A stretch of DNA of 64,000 nucleotides from Scylla paramamosain. Its lineage: Eukaryota; Arthropoda; Malacostraca; Decapoda; Portunidae. The translations under genes and the position numbers were made by a program. The first letter of the stretch is position 1. Each line of letters opens with the position of its first letter. Shown piece after piece: positions 13,581 through 24,685 of this stretch. The notes under the pieces are model-generated. The model saw only the letters and a program-made list of their open reading frames with translations, did not search any database and was not told where the DNA came from. The stretch lies in the NCBI RefSeq assembly GCF_035594125.1, contig NC_087198.1, forward strand, positions 1,462,599 through 1,526,598. Reading direction: 5' to 3'.

Positions 13581-15460
13581 CACATTCTTAGTTACCAAAA
13601 CCCCAAATTCCATGCAAAACTAGCTTTATGTGGGAAAAAAATGATATTACCAGAAAAGTGTTTTTTGGGTGATTTTGAGCGTGTTAGGCAATAAAGCACT
13701 AAAAAGCAGGGGAATCACATTACATGGGAATAATAACAACTTTTACCAAGAACTTGCATTTAAGTGTTTTTAAGCTAATTACATACGAAAACGCTAAAAC
13801 GCATGGAAAACATCTTTTATGGAGAAAGAGAATAAAATTACCAAAAACATATATTTTGAGTGTTTTTGATCAACCTTATTTGATCAAAACCTTATGTTTA
13901 AGAAACGAAAGGACATTACGAGAAATGTGTATTATAAGTGTTTTTAGGTTCCTTAAGTACCAAAAAGCTAAAACTTACAAATAACACTCTTTATTTAGAA
14001 AAAAGTAATAAAATAAAAAAAATAGGATTTTTTTTTGTTATTCATCTTCATAGGTACCGAGATGCCAAAATTCTTGGAAAATTCAGGACTATTATATGTT
14101 AAAACAAAAATGATCAAAAAAGTAAATTTTAGCTTTTTTTCGGACTGTTATGTACCAAACCATAAAGTGCATCCAAAGACTCCTATGTGAGGAAATCAAA
14201 CGAGCTTACAAGAAATCTGTTTTTTGAGTGTTTTTCAGTATGTTAGGCACCAAAACGATAAATAATAAGGAACTCACTCTATATGAGAATCCAAAACAAA
14301 AAATACTGAGTGTTTTTCTTTCTTTTACGTCGAAAAACGTTAAAACGGATGCAAACCTACCAATATCAAGAAATAGCAAAACATTACCAAAAAGGAATAT
14401 TTTGAATGTTTTTGAGCTTGTTACCTACAAAAAAAAGCGAAAATTGATGCAAAGCACTCTATATTAAAAACCAAAAGGACTTTGCATGAAAAGTGTATAA
14501 TGAGTTTTTTATAGTTCAAAAGAACCAAAAGGCTAAAAACACAAAAAACTCGTGTATATGGAGAAGGTTCCTAGATACCAAAATGCTGAAACTCATGAAT
14601 AACACTCTTAATTGAGAAACAGAACAACCTTACTAAATGCGTGTATTTTGAGTGCTTTTCACATTCTTAGTTACCAAAATCCCAAATTGCATGCAAAACC
14701 ATCTTTATGTGAGAAAAAAATGACATTACCAGAAAAGTGTCTTTTATGTGTTTTTGAGCGTGAGAGGCAATAAAGCACTAAAAAGCAGGGCAATCATATT
14801 ACACTGGAATAACACCAATTTATACCAAAAACTTGCCTTTAAGTGTTTTTGATGTCCTTATATACCAAACCGCTAAAACCCATACAAAAACAAACTTTAT
14901 GGAGAAACAGAACAACATTACCAAAAACATGTATTTTGAGTGTTTTTTATATTGTTATCTATAAAAACGCTTAATTACATGCAAAGAACATTATGTTTGG
15001 GAAACAAAAGGATATTACGAGAAACGTATATTATGAGTGTTTTTTTTAAGTTCCTTAAGTACCAAAAAGCTAAAACCCACCAATAACAGTCTTTATTTAG
15101 AAAATAAAAAATAAAAATATAAAAAAAATAGGATATTTTTTTTTTTTTGGTTATTCATATTCATAGGTACCGAGATGCCAAAATTCTGGGAAAATTCAGG
15201 GCAATCATATGATAAAAGAGTATTATCAAAAAAGTCAATTTCCGGTTTTTTTTTATTGGACTGTTATTATACCAAACCTTGAATTGCATGCAAAGACTCC
15301 TATATGAGGAAATTAAACGAGCTTACAAAAAATATGTGATTTGAGTGTTTTTTAGCATGTTAGGCACCAAAACGATAAATAATAAAGAACTCACTCTATA
15401 TGGGAATCCAAAAAAAAGCTACTAAAAACGTGTCTTTTCAGTGTTTTACGTAGAAAAACT

Positions 15461-15519
15461 CGGATGCAAAGCGGATGCAAAGCAACCAATATCAACGGAT
15501 GCAAAGCAACCAATATCAA
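15461..15519 (-). repeat. Short tandem duplications CGGATGCAAAGC
   Basis: CGGATGCAAAGC appears three times within 60 bp, twice followed by AACCAATATCAA. This local slippage-type expansion of m7 is not seen in sister copies such as 33930-33970. Confidence 0.8.
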
Positions 15520-17830
15520 GAAATAGAAAAACGTTTCTAAAAAGGTATATTTTGAGTGTTTTTGAACATGTTACCTACAAAAAATGCGAAAATTGATGCA
15601 AAGCACTCTATATTGGGAAAGAAAAGGACAATGCAAGAAAAGTGTATAATAAGTGTTTTATAGTTCATAAGAACCGTGAGGCAAAAAACGCAAAATCTCG
15701 TGTATATGGAGTGGTTTCCTAGATACAAAAATGCTAAAACTTATGTATAACACTCCTAATTGGGAAACAGAAAAGCCCTAATAAATGCGTGTATTTTGAT
15801 TGCTTTTCACATTCTTATCAAAACCCAAAATTGCATTCAAAAATAGATTTACGGGAAAAAAAAAGACTCTACCAGAAAAGTGTTTTTTTGAGTGTTTTTA
15901 AGCGTGATAGAAAATAAAGCACTAAAAAGGAGGGCAATCACATTACGTTGGAGGAAAGCGAATTTTTACCAAGAACTTGCATTTATGTGTTTTTGAGCTC
16001 TTTATATACGAAAACACTAAAAGGCATGCAAAACACTCTTTATGGTGAAACAGAATAACATTACCAAAAACATATATTTTGAGTGCTTTTGATCATGTTA
16101 CCAATAAAAACGCTTAAATAAATGCAAAGAACACTATTTTTGGGAAACGAAAGGAGATTACGAGAAACAAGTATTATGAATGTTTTTAAGTTCGTTAATT
16201 ACCAAAAAGCTAAAAGCCACAAATAACACTCTTTATTGAGAAACAATAAATAAATAAAAAATTATATAAATACAACATTTTTTTTCTTTCTTATTCATCT
16301 TCACAGGTACCGAAATGCCAAAATTCGGGCAAATTTTAGAAAATTATGTGAAATAAGAATATTATCAAAAAAGTTAAATTTAGCTTTTTTTTCGAACTGT
16401 TATGTACGAAAAAACCCCTAAAGTGCATGTAAAGCCATCTATATGTGGAAATTAAATGTCTTTGCCAGAAAACGGTCATATGAGTGTTTTTCAGCCTGTT
16501 AAGAACCAACACGATAACATGGAAGTCAATCTATATGGGAATCTAAAACAAAATTACTAAAAACGTGTCTTCAGTGTTTTACGTAGAAAAACGCTAAAAC
16601 GGATGTAAACCAACCAATATAAAGAAATAAAATAAAATTACCGAAAACGTGTATTTTAATTGTTTTTGAAATTGTTACCTACAAAAAACGCGAAAATGGA
16701 TGGAAAGCACTCTATATTGGGAAGCAAAAGGACATTACGAGAAACGTGTATAATGAGTGTTTTATAGTTTCACAAGAACTACAAGGCAAAAAACGCAAAA
16801 ACTCGTGTATATTGAGAAGTTTCTTATATTCCAAAATGCTGTAACTCTGGAACAACATTTTTAATTGACAAACAGAACAATCTCACTAATTGCGAGTATT
16901 TTGAGTGCTTTTCACATCCTTAGTTACCAAAAACCACAAATTGCATGCGAATCCAGCTTTTTTTGGGGGGAAAAAAAATGACATTACCAGAAAAATATCT
17001 TTTGAGTTTTTTTGAGCGTGTTAGGCAATAAAGCACTAAAAAGCAGAACAATCATATTACATTGGAATAAAACCAATTTTTAACAAGAACTTGCCTTTAG
17101 GTGTATTTTGAGCTCCTTATATACCAAAACATTAAAATGCATGCAAAATACACTTCATGGTGAAACAGAATAACATTACCAAAAACATGTATTTTGAGTG
17201 TTTTTGATCATGTTACCAATAAAAACGCTTAAATATATGCATAAAACCGTATTTTTGTGAATTGAAAGGACATTACGAGAAACGTGTATTATGACTTTTT
17301 AAGTTCAATAAGTATGAAAAAGCTAAAAGCCATAAATTACACTCTTTATTGAGAAAAAAAAGTAAATAAATAAAAAAAATACGATTTTTTTTTTCATTCA
17401 TCATCTTCACAGGTAACGAAGTGCCAAAATTCGGGCAAAGTTCAGGAAATTATATGAAATAAGAACATTATCAAAAAAGTTAAATTTATCTTTATTTTCG
17501 GACTATTATGTACCAAACCCCTAAAGAACATGCAAAGCCACCTATATGGGGAAATTAAACGTTTGCCAAAAAACTATCTTATGAGGGTTTTTTAGCATGT
17601 TAGGAACGAACATGATAAAACCCAAGGAAGTCAATCTATATGGGAATCCAAAACAAAATTACTGAAAACGTGTCTTTTCGGTGTTTTACGTACAAAACGC
17701 TAAAACGGATGGAAACTAACCAAAATGAAGAAATAGAATAACATTACCAAAAAGGTATATTTTGAGTGTTTTTGAAATTGTTACTTACAAAAAACGTGAA
17801 AATGGATGGAAAGCACTCTATATTGGGAAG

Positions 17831-17855
17831 CAAAAGGCATCAAAAAGCATGTTAG
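17831..17855 (-). repeat. m6/m8 trimer-duplication junction (reverse)
   Basis: GAAGCAAAAGGCATCAAAAA runs into GCATGTTAGG, joining reverse m6 to reverse m8. It is the mirror of 23911-23941 and is directly copied at 35164-35190. Confidence 0.75.
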
Positions 17856-18457
17856 GCATCAAAACGATAAATAATATGAAAATCACTCTATAAGGATATC
17901 CAAAACAAAATTACTGAAAACGGGTCTTTTAAAGGATTTACGTAGAAAAACGCAAAAACGGAGGGAAATCAACCAATATGGAGGAATAGAATAACATTAC
18001 CAAAAAAGTATATTTTGTGTGTTTTTGAGCTTGTTACATAGAAACTCGAAAATGGAAGCAAAGCACTCTATATAAGGAAAAAAAGACATAATGAAAAACG
18101 TGTATAATGAGTGTTTTATAGTTCACCAGAATCACAAGTCAAAAAACGCAAAAACTCGACTGTATGGAGAAGTTTCTAAGATACCAAAATGCTGAAACTT
18201 ATGAATAACACTCTTAATCAAGAAACAGAACAACCTTACTAAATGCGTGTATTTTGAGTGTTTTTTTACATTCTTATTTACCAAAACCCCAAATTCCATG
18301 CGAAACTAGCTTTATGAGGGAAAAAAATGACATTACCAGAAAAGTGTCTTTGAGTGTTTTTGAGCGTGTTAGGCAATAAAGCACTAAAAAGCAGGGCAAT
18401 CACATTACATGGGAATAAAACCAACTTTTACGAAGAACTTGCCTTTTAGTGTTTATG

Positions 18458-18763
18458 ACACGCATTTAGTAAGGTTGCTCTATTTCTCATTTAAGAGTGT
18501 TATTCATGAGTTTCAACACTTACACGAGTTTTTGCGTTTTTTGCCTTGTGGATTTTTTGAACTATAAAACATTCATTATACATTTTTCTCGCAATGTTTT
18601 CTACGTAAAACACTGAGAAGACACGTTTTCAGTAATTTTCTTTTGGATTCCCACATAGAGTGAGTTCCTTATTATTTATCGTTTTGGTGCCAAACATGCT
18701 GAAAAACACTCAAAAGACAGATTTCTGGTAACGTCTTTAATTTCCTCATATGGGAGGCTTTGC
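18458..18763 (+). repeat. Inverted m5-m9 cassette, short form
   Basis: Forward m5, m5b, m6 start, m8 and m9 are flanked by reverse DNA. Most of m6 and all of m7 are missing (CGCAATG joined to TTTTCTACG near 18597), and the 25-bp m5/m5b deletion is present. Breakpoints: CTTGCCTTTTAGTG next to ACACGCATTTAG (about 18458), and GAGGCTTTGCATGTCTTTT (18754-18772). Confidence 0.85.
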
Positions 18764-20954
18764 ATGTCTTTTCAGTGTTTTTGAGCGTGTTACGCAATAA
18801 AGCACTAAAAGCCAGGGCGATCACATTACATGGGAATAAAACAAAATTTTACCAAGAACTGGCCTTTAAATGTTTTTGAGCTCCTTACATACCAAAACGC
18901 TAAAACGCATGCAAAAAACATTTTATGGAGAAACAGAATAACATTACCAAATACATGTATTTTGAGTGTTTTTCACCATGTTATCTAAAAAAACGCTTAA
19001 ATACATGCAATGAACCTTATGTTTGGGAAACGAAAGAACATTACGAGAAACGTGTATTATGAGTGATTTTTAAGTTTCTTCGGTACCAAAAAAGCTAAAA
19101 CCCACAAATAACACTCTTTAGAAAAAAATTAAAAATAAATAAATAAATAAAAAAAAATGGAAATTTTTTGTTTTGTTTTTCATCTTTATAGGTACCGAAT
19201 TGCCAATATTCTGCCAAAATTCAGGGAATTTATGTGAAAAAAAGAACACTATCATGAAAGTTAATTATAGCTTTTTTTTTTCTGATTGTTATGTACCAAA
19301 ACTTAAAGTGCATGCAAAGCCACCTATATAGGTGAAACGACTTTACCAGAAACCTGTCTTTTCAATGTTTTTTAGCATGTTACGCACCAATACGATAAAT
19401 AATATGAAAATCTGTCAATATGTGAATCCAAAACAAAATTACTGAAAACGTGTCTTTTCAGTGTTTTACGTAGAAAAATGCTAAAGCGGATACAAACCAT
19501 CCTATATGAAGAAATAGAATAACATTACAAAAGAGATATTTTTTGAGTGTTTTTGAACTTGTTACCTACAAAAAATGCAAAAATGCATGTAAAGCACTCT
19601 ATATTAGGAAACAAAAGGACATTACGAGAAACGTGTATAATGAGTGTTTTATAGTTTTAAAAGAACCACAAGGCAATAAACGTAAAAACTCGTGTATATA
19701 GAGAAATTTTTACATACCAAAATGATGAAATGCATGAATAACACTTTCAATCGATAAACAGAACTACTTTACCAAATTGTGTATTTTAAGTGTTTTTCAC
19801 ATTCTTAGTTAAAAAAAAATGACATATTACATGCGAAACTAGCTTCATTTGGGAAAAAAAATGACATTACCAGAAAAGTGTTTTTTGAGTGTTTTTGAGC
19901 GTGATATGCAACAAAGCACTAAAAAGCAGAACGATCACATTACATGAGAATAAAACCAATTTGTACGAAGAATTTGCCTTTAAGTGTTTTTTAACCCCTT
20001 ATATACCAAACCGCTAAAACGCATGAAAAACAAACTTTATGGAGAAACAGAATAACATTACCAAAAACATGTGTTTTGAGTGTTTTTGATCATGTTATCT
20101 ATAAAAACGCTTAAGTACATGCAAAGAATATTATGTTTGGGAAACAAAAGGAGATTACGAGAAACGTGTATTATGAGTGTTTTTATAAGTTTCTTAAATA
20201 TCAAAAAGCTAAAACTCACAAATAACACTCTTTATTTAGAAAATAAAAATTAAAAAAAATAAAATAAAGAGGATTTTTTTTTTTTTTTTTTGTTATTCAT
20301 CTTCATATGTACCGAGATGCCAAAATTCTGGAAAAATTCAGGGCAATTATATGATAAAAGAATATTATCAAAAAAGTTAAATTCAGGTTTTTTTTTTCGG
20401 ACTGTTATGTACCAAACCCTAAAGTGCATGCGAAGCCTCCAATATGAGGAAATTAAACGAACTTACCAGAAATCTTTGTTTTGTGTGTTTTTTAGCATGT
20501 TAGGCACCAAAACGATAAATAATAAGGATCTCACTCTATATGGGAATCCTAAACAAATTTACTAAAAATGTGTCTTCTCAGTGTTTTACGTAGAAAAACG
20601 TTAAAACGGATGCAAACTAACCAATATCAAGAAATAGAAAAACGTTACCAAAAATGTATATTTTGAGTGTTTTTAAGCTTTTTACCTACAAAAACGCGAA
20701 AATTGATGCAAAGTATTCTATATTTGGAAACAAAAGGACACTGCAATAAAAGTGTATGATGAGTGTTTTATGGTTGAAAAGAACCACAAAGCAAACTACG
20801 CAAAAACTCGTGTATATGGAGAGATTTCCTAGACACCAAAATGCTTAAACTCATGAATAACACTCTTTATTGAGAAACAGAACAACCGTAATAAATGCGT
20901 GTATTTTGAGTGCTTTTCACATTCTTAGTTACCAAAAACCCATAATTACATGCG
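18764..20954 (-). repeat. HOR block 8, reverse, innermost left palindrome arm
   Basis: Reverse units with m1/m11 boundaries near 19070 and 20185, ending in m4 at about 20954. Private variants match the mirror block 20955-23075: the m3/m2 boundary TAACCCCTTATATACC near 19990 against GGTATATAAGGGGTTA near 21640, and GTGTGTTTTTTAGCATG near 20480 against CATGCTAAAAAACACAC near 21138. Confidence 0.87.
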
Positions 20955-22823
20955 AAAAGCTCGAAAACACTAAAAATATACATTTTTGGTAACGTTTTTC
21001 TATTTCTTGATATTGGTTAGTTTGCATCCGTTTTAACGTTTTTCTACGTAAAACACTGAGAAGACACGTTTTTAGTAACTTTGTTTTGGATTCCCATATA
21101 GAGTGAGATCCTTATTATTTATTGTTTTGGTGCCTAACATGCTAAAAAACACACAAAACAAAGATTTCTGGTAAGGTCGTTTAATTTCCTCATATTGGAG
21201 GCTTTGCATGCACTTTAGGGTTTGGTACATAACAGTCCGAAAAAAAAAAAGCTGAAATTAACTTTTTTGATAATATTCTTTTATCATTTAATTGCCCTGA
21301 ATTTTTCCAGAATTTTAGCATCTCGGTACCTATGAAGATGAATAACAAAAAAAAAAAAATCCTATTTATTTTATTTTTTTATTTTTTATTTTCTAAATAA
21401 ACAGTGTTATTTGTGAGTTTTAGCTTTTTGTTACTTAAGAAACTTATAAAAACACTCATAATACACGTTTCTCGTAATGTCCTTTTGTTTCCCAAACATA
21501 ATATTCTTTGCATGTACTTAAGCGTTTTTATAGATAACATGATCAAAAACACTCAAAATACATGTTTTTGGTAATGTTATTCTGTTTCTCCATAAAGTTT
21601 GTTTTTCATGCGTTTTAGCGGTTTGGTATATAAGGGGTTAAAAAACACTTAAAGGCAAATTCTTCGTACAAATTGGTTTTATTCTCATGTAATGTGATCG
21701 TTCTGCTTTTTAGTGCTTTGTTGCATATCACGCTCAAAAACACTCAAAAGACACTTTTCTGGTAATGTCATTTTTTTCCCAAATGAAGCTAGTTTCACAT
21801 GAAATTTGGCATTTTTGTAACTAAGAATGTGAAAAACACTTAAAATACACAATTTGGTAAGGTAGTTCTGTTTATCGATTAAAAGTGTTATTCATGCATT
21901 TCATCATTTTGGTATGTAAAAATTTCTCTATATACACGAGTTTTTACGTTTATTGCCTTGTGGTTCTTTTAAAACTATAAAACACTCATTATACACGTTT
22001 CTCGTAATGTCCTTTTGTTTCCTAATATAGAGTGCTTTACATCCATTTTTGCATTTTTTGTAGGTAACAAGTTCAAAAACACTCAAAATATATCTTTTTG
22101 GTAATGTTATTCTATTTCTTCATATAGGATGGTTTGCATCCGCTTTAGCATTTTTCTACGTAAAACACTGAAAAGACACGTTTTCAGTAATTTTGTTTTG
22201 GATTCACATATTGACTGATTTTCATATTATTTATCGTATTGGTGCCTAACATGCTGAAAAACATTGAAAAGACAGGTTTCTGGTAAAGTCGTTTAACCTA
22301 TATAGGTGGCTTTGCATGCACTTCAAGTTTTGGTACATAACAATCAGAAAAAGAAAAGCTATAATTAACTTTCATGATAATGTTCTTTTTTTCACATAAA
22401 TTCCCTGAATTTTGGCAGAATATTGGCAATTCGGTACCTATAAAGATGAAAAACGAAACGAAAAATTTCCATTTTTTTATTTTTTTTATTTATTTATTTT
22501 TTTTTTTCGAAAGAGTGTTATTTGTGGGTTTTAGCTTTTTTGGTACTGAAGAAACTTAAAAATCACTCATGATACACGTTTCTCGTAATGTTCTTTCGTT
22601 TCCCAAATATAAAGTTCTTTGCATGTATTTAAGCGTTTTTTTAGATAACATGATGAAAAACACTCAAAATACATGTATATGGTAGTGTTATTCTGTTTCT
22701 CCATAAAATGTATTATGCATGCGTTTTAGCGTTTTTGTATGTAAGGAGCTCAAAAACATTTAAAGGCAAGTTCTTGGTAAAATTTGGTTTTATTCCCATG
22801 TAATGTGATTGCCCTGGCTTTAA

Positions 22824-22836
22824 GTGCTTTATTGCG
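22824..22836 (+). repeat. Left target-site duplication of the SINE
   Basis: GTGCTTTATTGCG is repeated exactly at 23035-23047 and equals the expected uninterrupted m3 sequence. Confidence 0.9.
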
Positions 22837-23034
22837 TTTTTTTTTTTTTTTTTAACGTCTCGTTTTCCCTAGTCTGTTAGGGCTGAGACGGTGCCTCCTG
22901 ATGAAAGACTTTTGGATTTGGCATTTGGGAACCGTTACCCCGAGTGGATGCCCTTCCTACCCTCGGACCGTAGCCAGGATTCGAACCCGTGCGCCTGATG
23001 ACCACTTGGCCCCCAAAGCGCGCGCGGTGCCACT
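22837..23034 (-). mobile_element. tRNA-derived SINE, 198 bp, with poly(A) tail
   Basis: This is a G+C-richer stretch unlike the satellite, on the minus strand, ending in a 17-nt A tail (T run at 22837-22853 on +). An RNA polymerase III B box, GGTTCGAATCC, lies at 22987-22977, and an A-box-like GGCCAAGTGG at 23011-23002. That order and spacing mark a tRNA-derived head at the 5' end (23034 side). The body is of unknown origin. SINEs move by LINE enzymes in trans and encode no protein. It interrupts m3 cleanly. I do not recognise the family. It is not a working tRNA gene: no cloverleaf could be drawn and it carries a tail and duplication. Confidence 0.85.
22977..22987 (-). promoter_or_regulatory. 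RNA polymerase III B box of the SINE
   Basis: The minus strand reads GGTTCGAATCC, a full match to the usual B-box consensus. It is paired with an A-box-like element at 23002-23011. Activity is unknown. Confidence 0.75.
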
Positions 23035-23047
23035 GTGCTTTATTGCG
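23035..23047 (+). repeat. Right target-site duplication of the SINE
   Basis: GTGCTTTATTGCG is identical to 22824-22836. m3 resumes directly with TAACACGCTC. Confidence 0.9.
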
Positions 23048-23075
23048 TAACACGCTCAAAAACACTGAAAAGACA

Positions 23076-23382
23076 TGCAAAGCCTCCCATATGAGGAAAT
23101 TAAAGACGTTACCAGAAATCTGTCTTTTGAGTGTTTTTCAGCATGTTTGGCACCAAAACGATAAATAATAAGGAACTCACTCTATGTGGGAATCCAAAAG
23201 AAAATTACTGAAAACGTGTCTTCTCAGTGTTTTACGTAGAAAACATTGCGAGAAAAATGTATAATGAATGTTTTATAGTTCAAAAAATCCACAAGGCAAA
23301 AAACGCAAAAACTCGTGTAAATGCTGAAACTCATGAATAACACTCTTAATTGAGAAATAGAGCAACCTTACTAAATGCGTGT
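23076..23382 (-). repeat. Inverted m9-m5 cassette, short form
   Basis: Reverse m9, m8, m6 start, m5b and m5. Carries both the 25-bp m5/m5b deletion (GTGTAAATGCTGAAAC near 23316) and the m6-m7 deletion (GTAGAAAACATTGCG near 23236). Mirror partner of 18458-18763. Confidence 0.85.
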
Positions 23383-23737
23383 CAAAAACACTAAAAGGCA
23401 AGTTCTTCGTAAAAGTTGGTTTTATTCTCATGTAATGTGATTGCCCTGCTTTTTAGTGCCTTACTGCCTAACACGCTCAAAAACACTCAAAGACACTTTT
23501 CTGGTAATGTCATTTTTTTTCCCTCATAAAGCTAGTTTCTCATGAAATTTGGGGTTTTGGTAACTAAGAATGTAAAAAAAAAACACTCAAAATACACGCA
23601 TTTAGTAAGGTTGTTCTGTTTCTTGATTAAGAGTGTTATTCATGAGTTTCAGTATTTTAGTATATTAGAAACTTCTCCATACAGTCGAGTTTTTGCGTTT
23701 TTTGACTTGTGATTCTGGTGAACTATAAAACACTCAT

Positions 23738-23764
23738 TTTACACATTTTACACATTTTACTTTT
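23738..23764 (+). repeat. Short ACACATTTT repeat at an m6 deletion
   Basis: ACACATTTT is tandemly repeated where m6 should stand, then m7 begins (CTTTTTTGGTAATG). The m6 body is lost here, while the related segment at 2251-2340 keeps it. Confidence 0.65.
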
Positions 23765-23910
23765 TTGGTAATGTTATTCTGTTCATTCATATTGGTTAGT
23801 TTGCCTCCATTTTTGCGTTTTTCTACGTAAATCTTTTAAAAGACACGTTTCCAGTAATTTTGTTTTGGATATCCATATAGAGTGACTTTCATATTATTTA
23901 TCGTTTTGAT

Positions 23911-23941
23911 GCCTAATATGCTTTTTGATGCCTTTTGCTTC
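23911..23941 (+). repeat. m8/m6 trimer-duplication junction
   Basis: GCCTAATATGCTTTTTGATG continues as CCTTTTGCTTCC, joining m8 to a second m6 as at 2511-2531. Confidence 0.75.
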
Positions 23942-24637
23942 CAAATATAGAGTGCTTTCCATCCATTTTCACGTTTTTTGTAGGTAACAATTTAAAAAAA
24001 ACTCAAAATATACCTTTTTGTTAATGTTATTCTATTTCTTCATTTTGGTTAGTTTGCATCCTTTTTAGCGTTTTGTACGTAAAACACCGAAAAGACACGT
24101 TTTCAGTAATTTTGTTTTGGATTCCCATATAGATTGACTTCCTTGGGTTTTATCATGTTGGTTCCTAACATGCTGAAAAATACTCGTAAGACAGTTTTCT
24201 GGCAAACGTTTAATTTCCCCATATAGGTGGTTTTGCATGCACTTTAGGGGTTTGGTACATAACAGTCCGAAAAAAAAGCTAAATTTAACTTTTTTGATAA
24301 TGTTCTTATTTCATATAATTTCCTGAACTTTGCCCGATTTTTGGCACATCGTTACCTGTGAAGATGAATAAGAATGAAAAAAAATCGTATTTTTTTATTT
24401 ATTTACTTTTTTTTGTCAATAAAGAGTGTAATTTATGGCTTTTAGCTTTTTCGTACTTAATGAACTTAAAAACAGTCATAATACACGTTTCTCGTAATGT
24501 CCTTTCATTTCCCAAAAATACGGTTTTTTGCATATATTTAAGCGTTTTTATTGGTAACATGATCAAAAACACTCAAAATACGTGTTTTTGGTAATGTTAT
24601 TCTGTTTCACCATCAAGTGTATTTTGCATGCATTTTA

Positions 24638-24685
24638 GTGTTTTGGTATATAAGTGTTTTGGTATATAGTGTTTTGGTATATAAG
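24638..24685 (+). repeat. Triplicated GTGTTTTGGTATATA at the m2/m3 boundary
   Basis: GTGTTTTGGTATATA occurs three times with a period of 17-18 bp, and the start of m3 is lost. Sister copies such as 25760-25790 have one copy. Confidence 0.85.

Larger units (their letters stand above)
9780..18457 (-). repeat. HOR block 6, reverse, about eight units
   Basis: Reverse copies with m1/m11 boundaries near 10650, 11750, 12860, 13945, 15045, 16185 and 17300. It is the main left arm of the palindrome and mirrors 23383-31201. The unit around 13945 has no partner in the right arm. A local duplication lies at 15461-15519, and the m8/m6 trimer junction is at 17831-17855. The right end is a type A inversion breakpoint. 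Confidence 0.88.
20955..23075 (+). repeat. HOR block 9, forward, innermost right palindrome arm, holding a SINE
   Basis: The palindrome centre joins reverse m4 (TTACATGCGAAA) to the forward m6 end and m7 (AGCTCGAAAACAC). m1 starts lie near 21449 and 22558. A SINE interrupts m3 at 22837-23034. The block ends in m4 at a type B breakpoint (23072-23083). Confidence 0.87.

Noticed and set aside
22977..23034. Functional tRNA gene
   Set aside because: Only A- and B-box-like elements are visible. The sequence continues into an unrelated body with a poly(A) tail and target-site duplication, which marks a SINE.
22877..23080. Minus-strand open frame with a G/R-rich sequence
   Set aside because: Lies inside the SINE and its flank. 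The composition reflects the SINE's higher G+C, not a protein.
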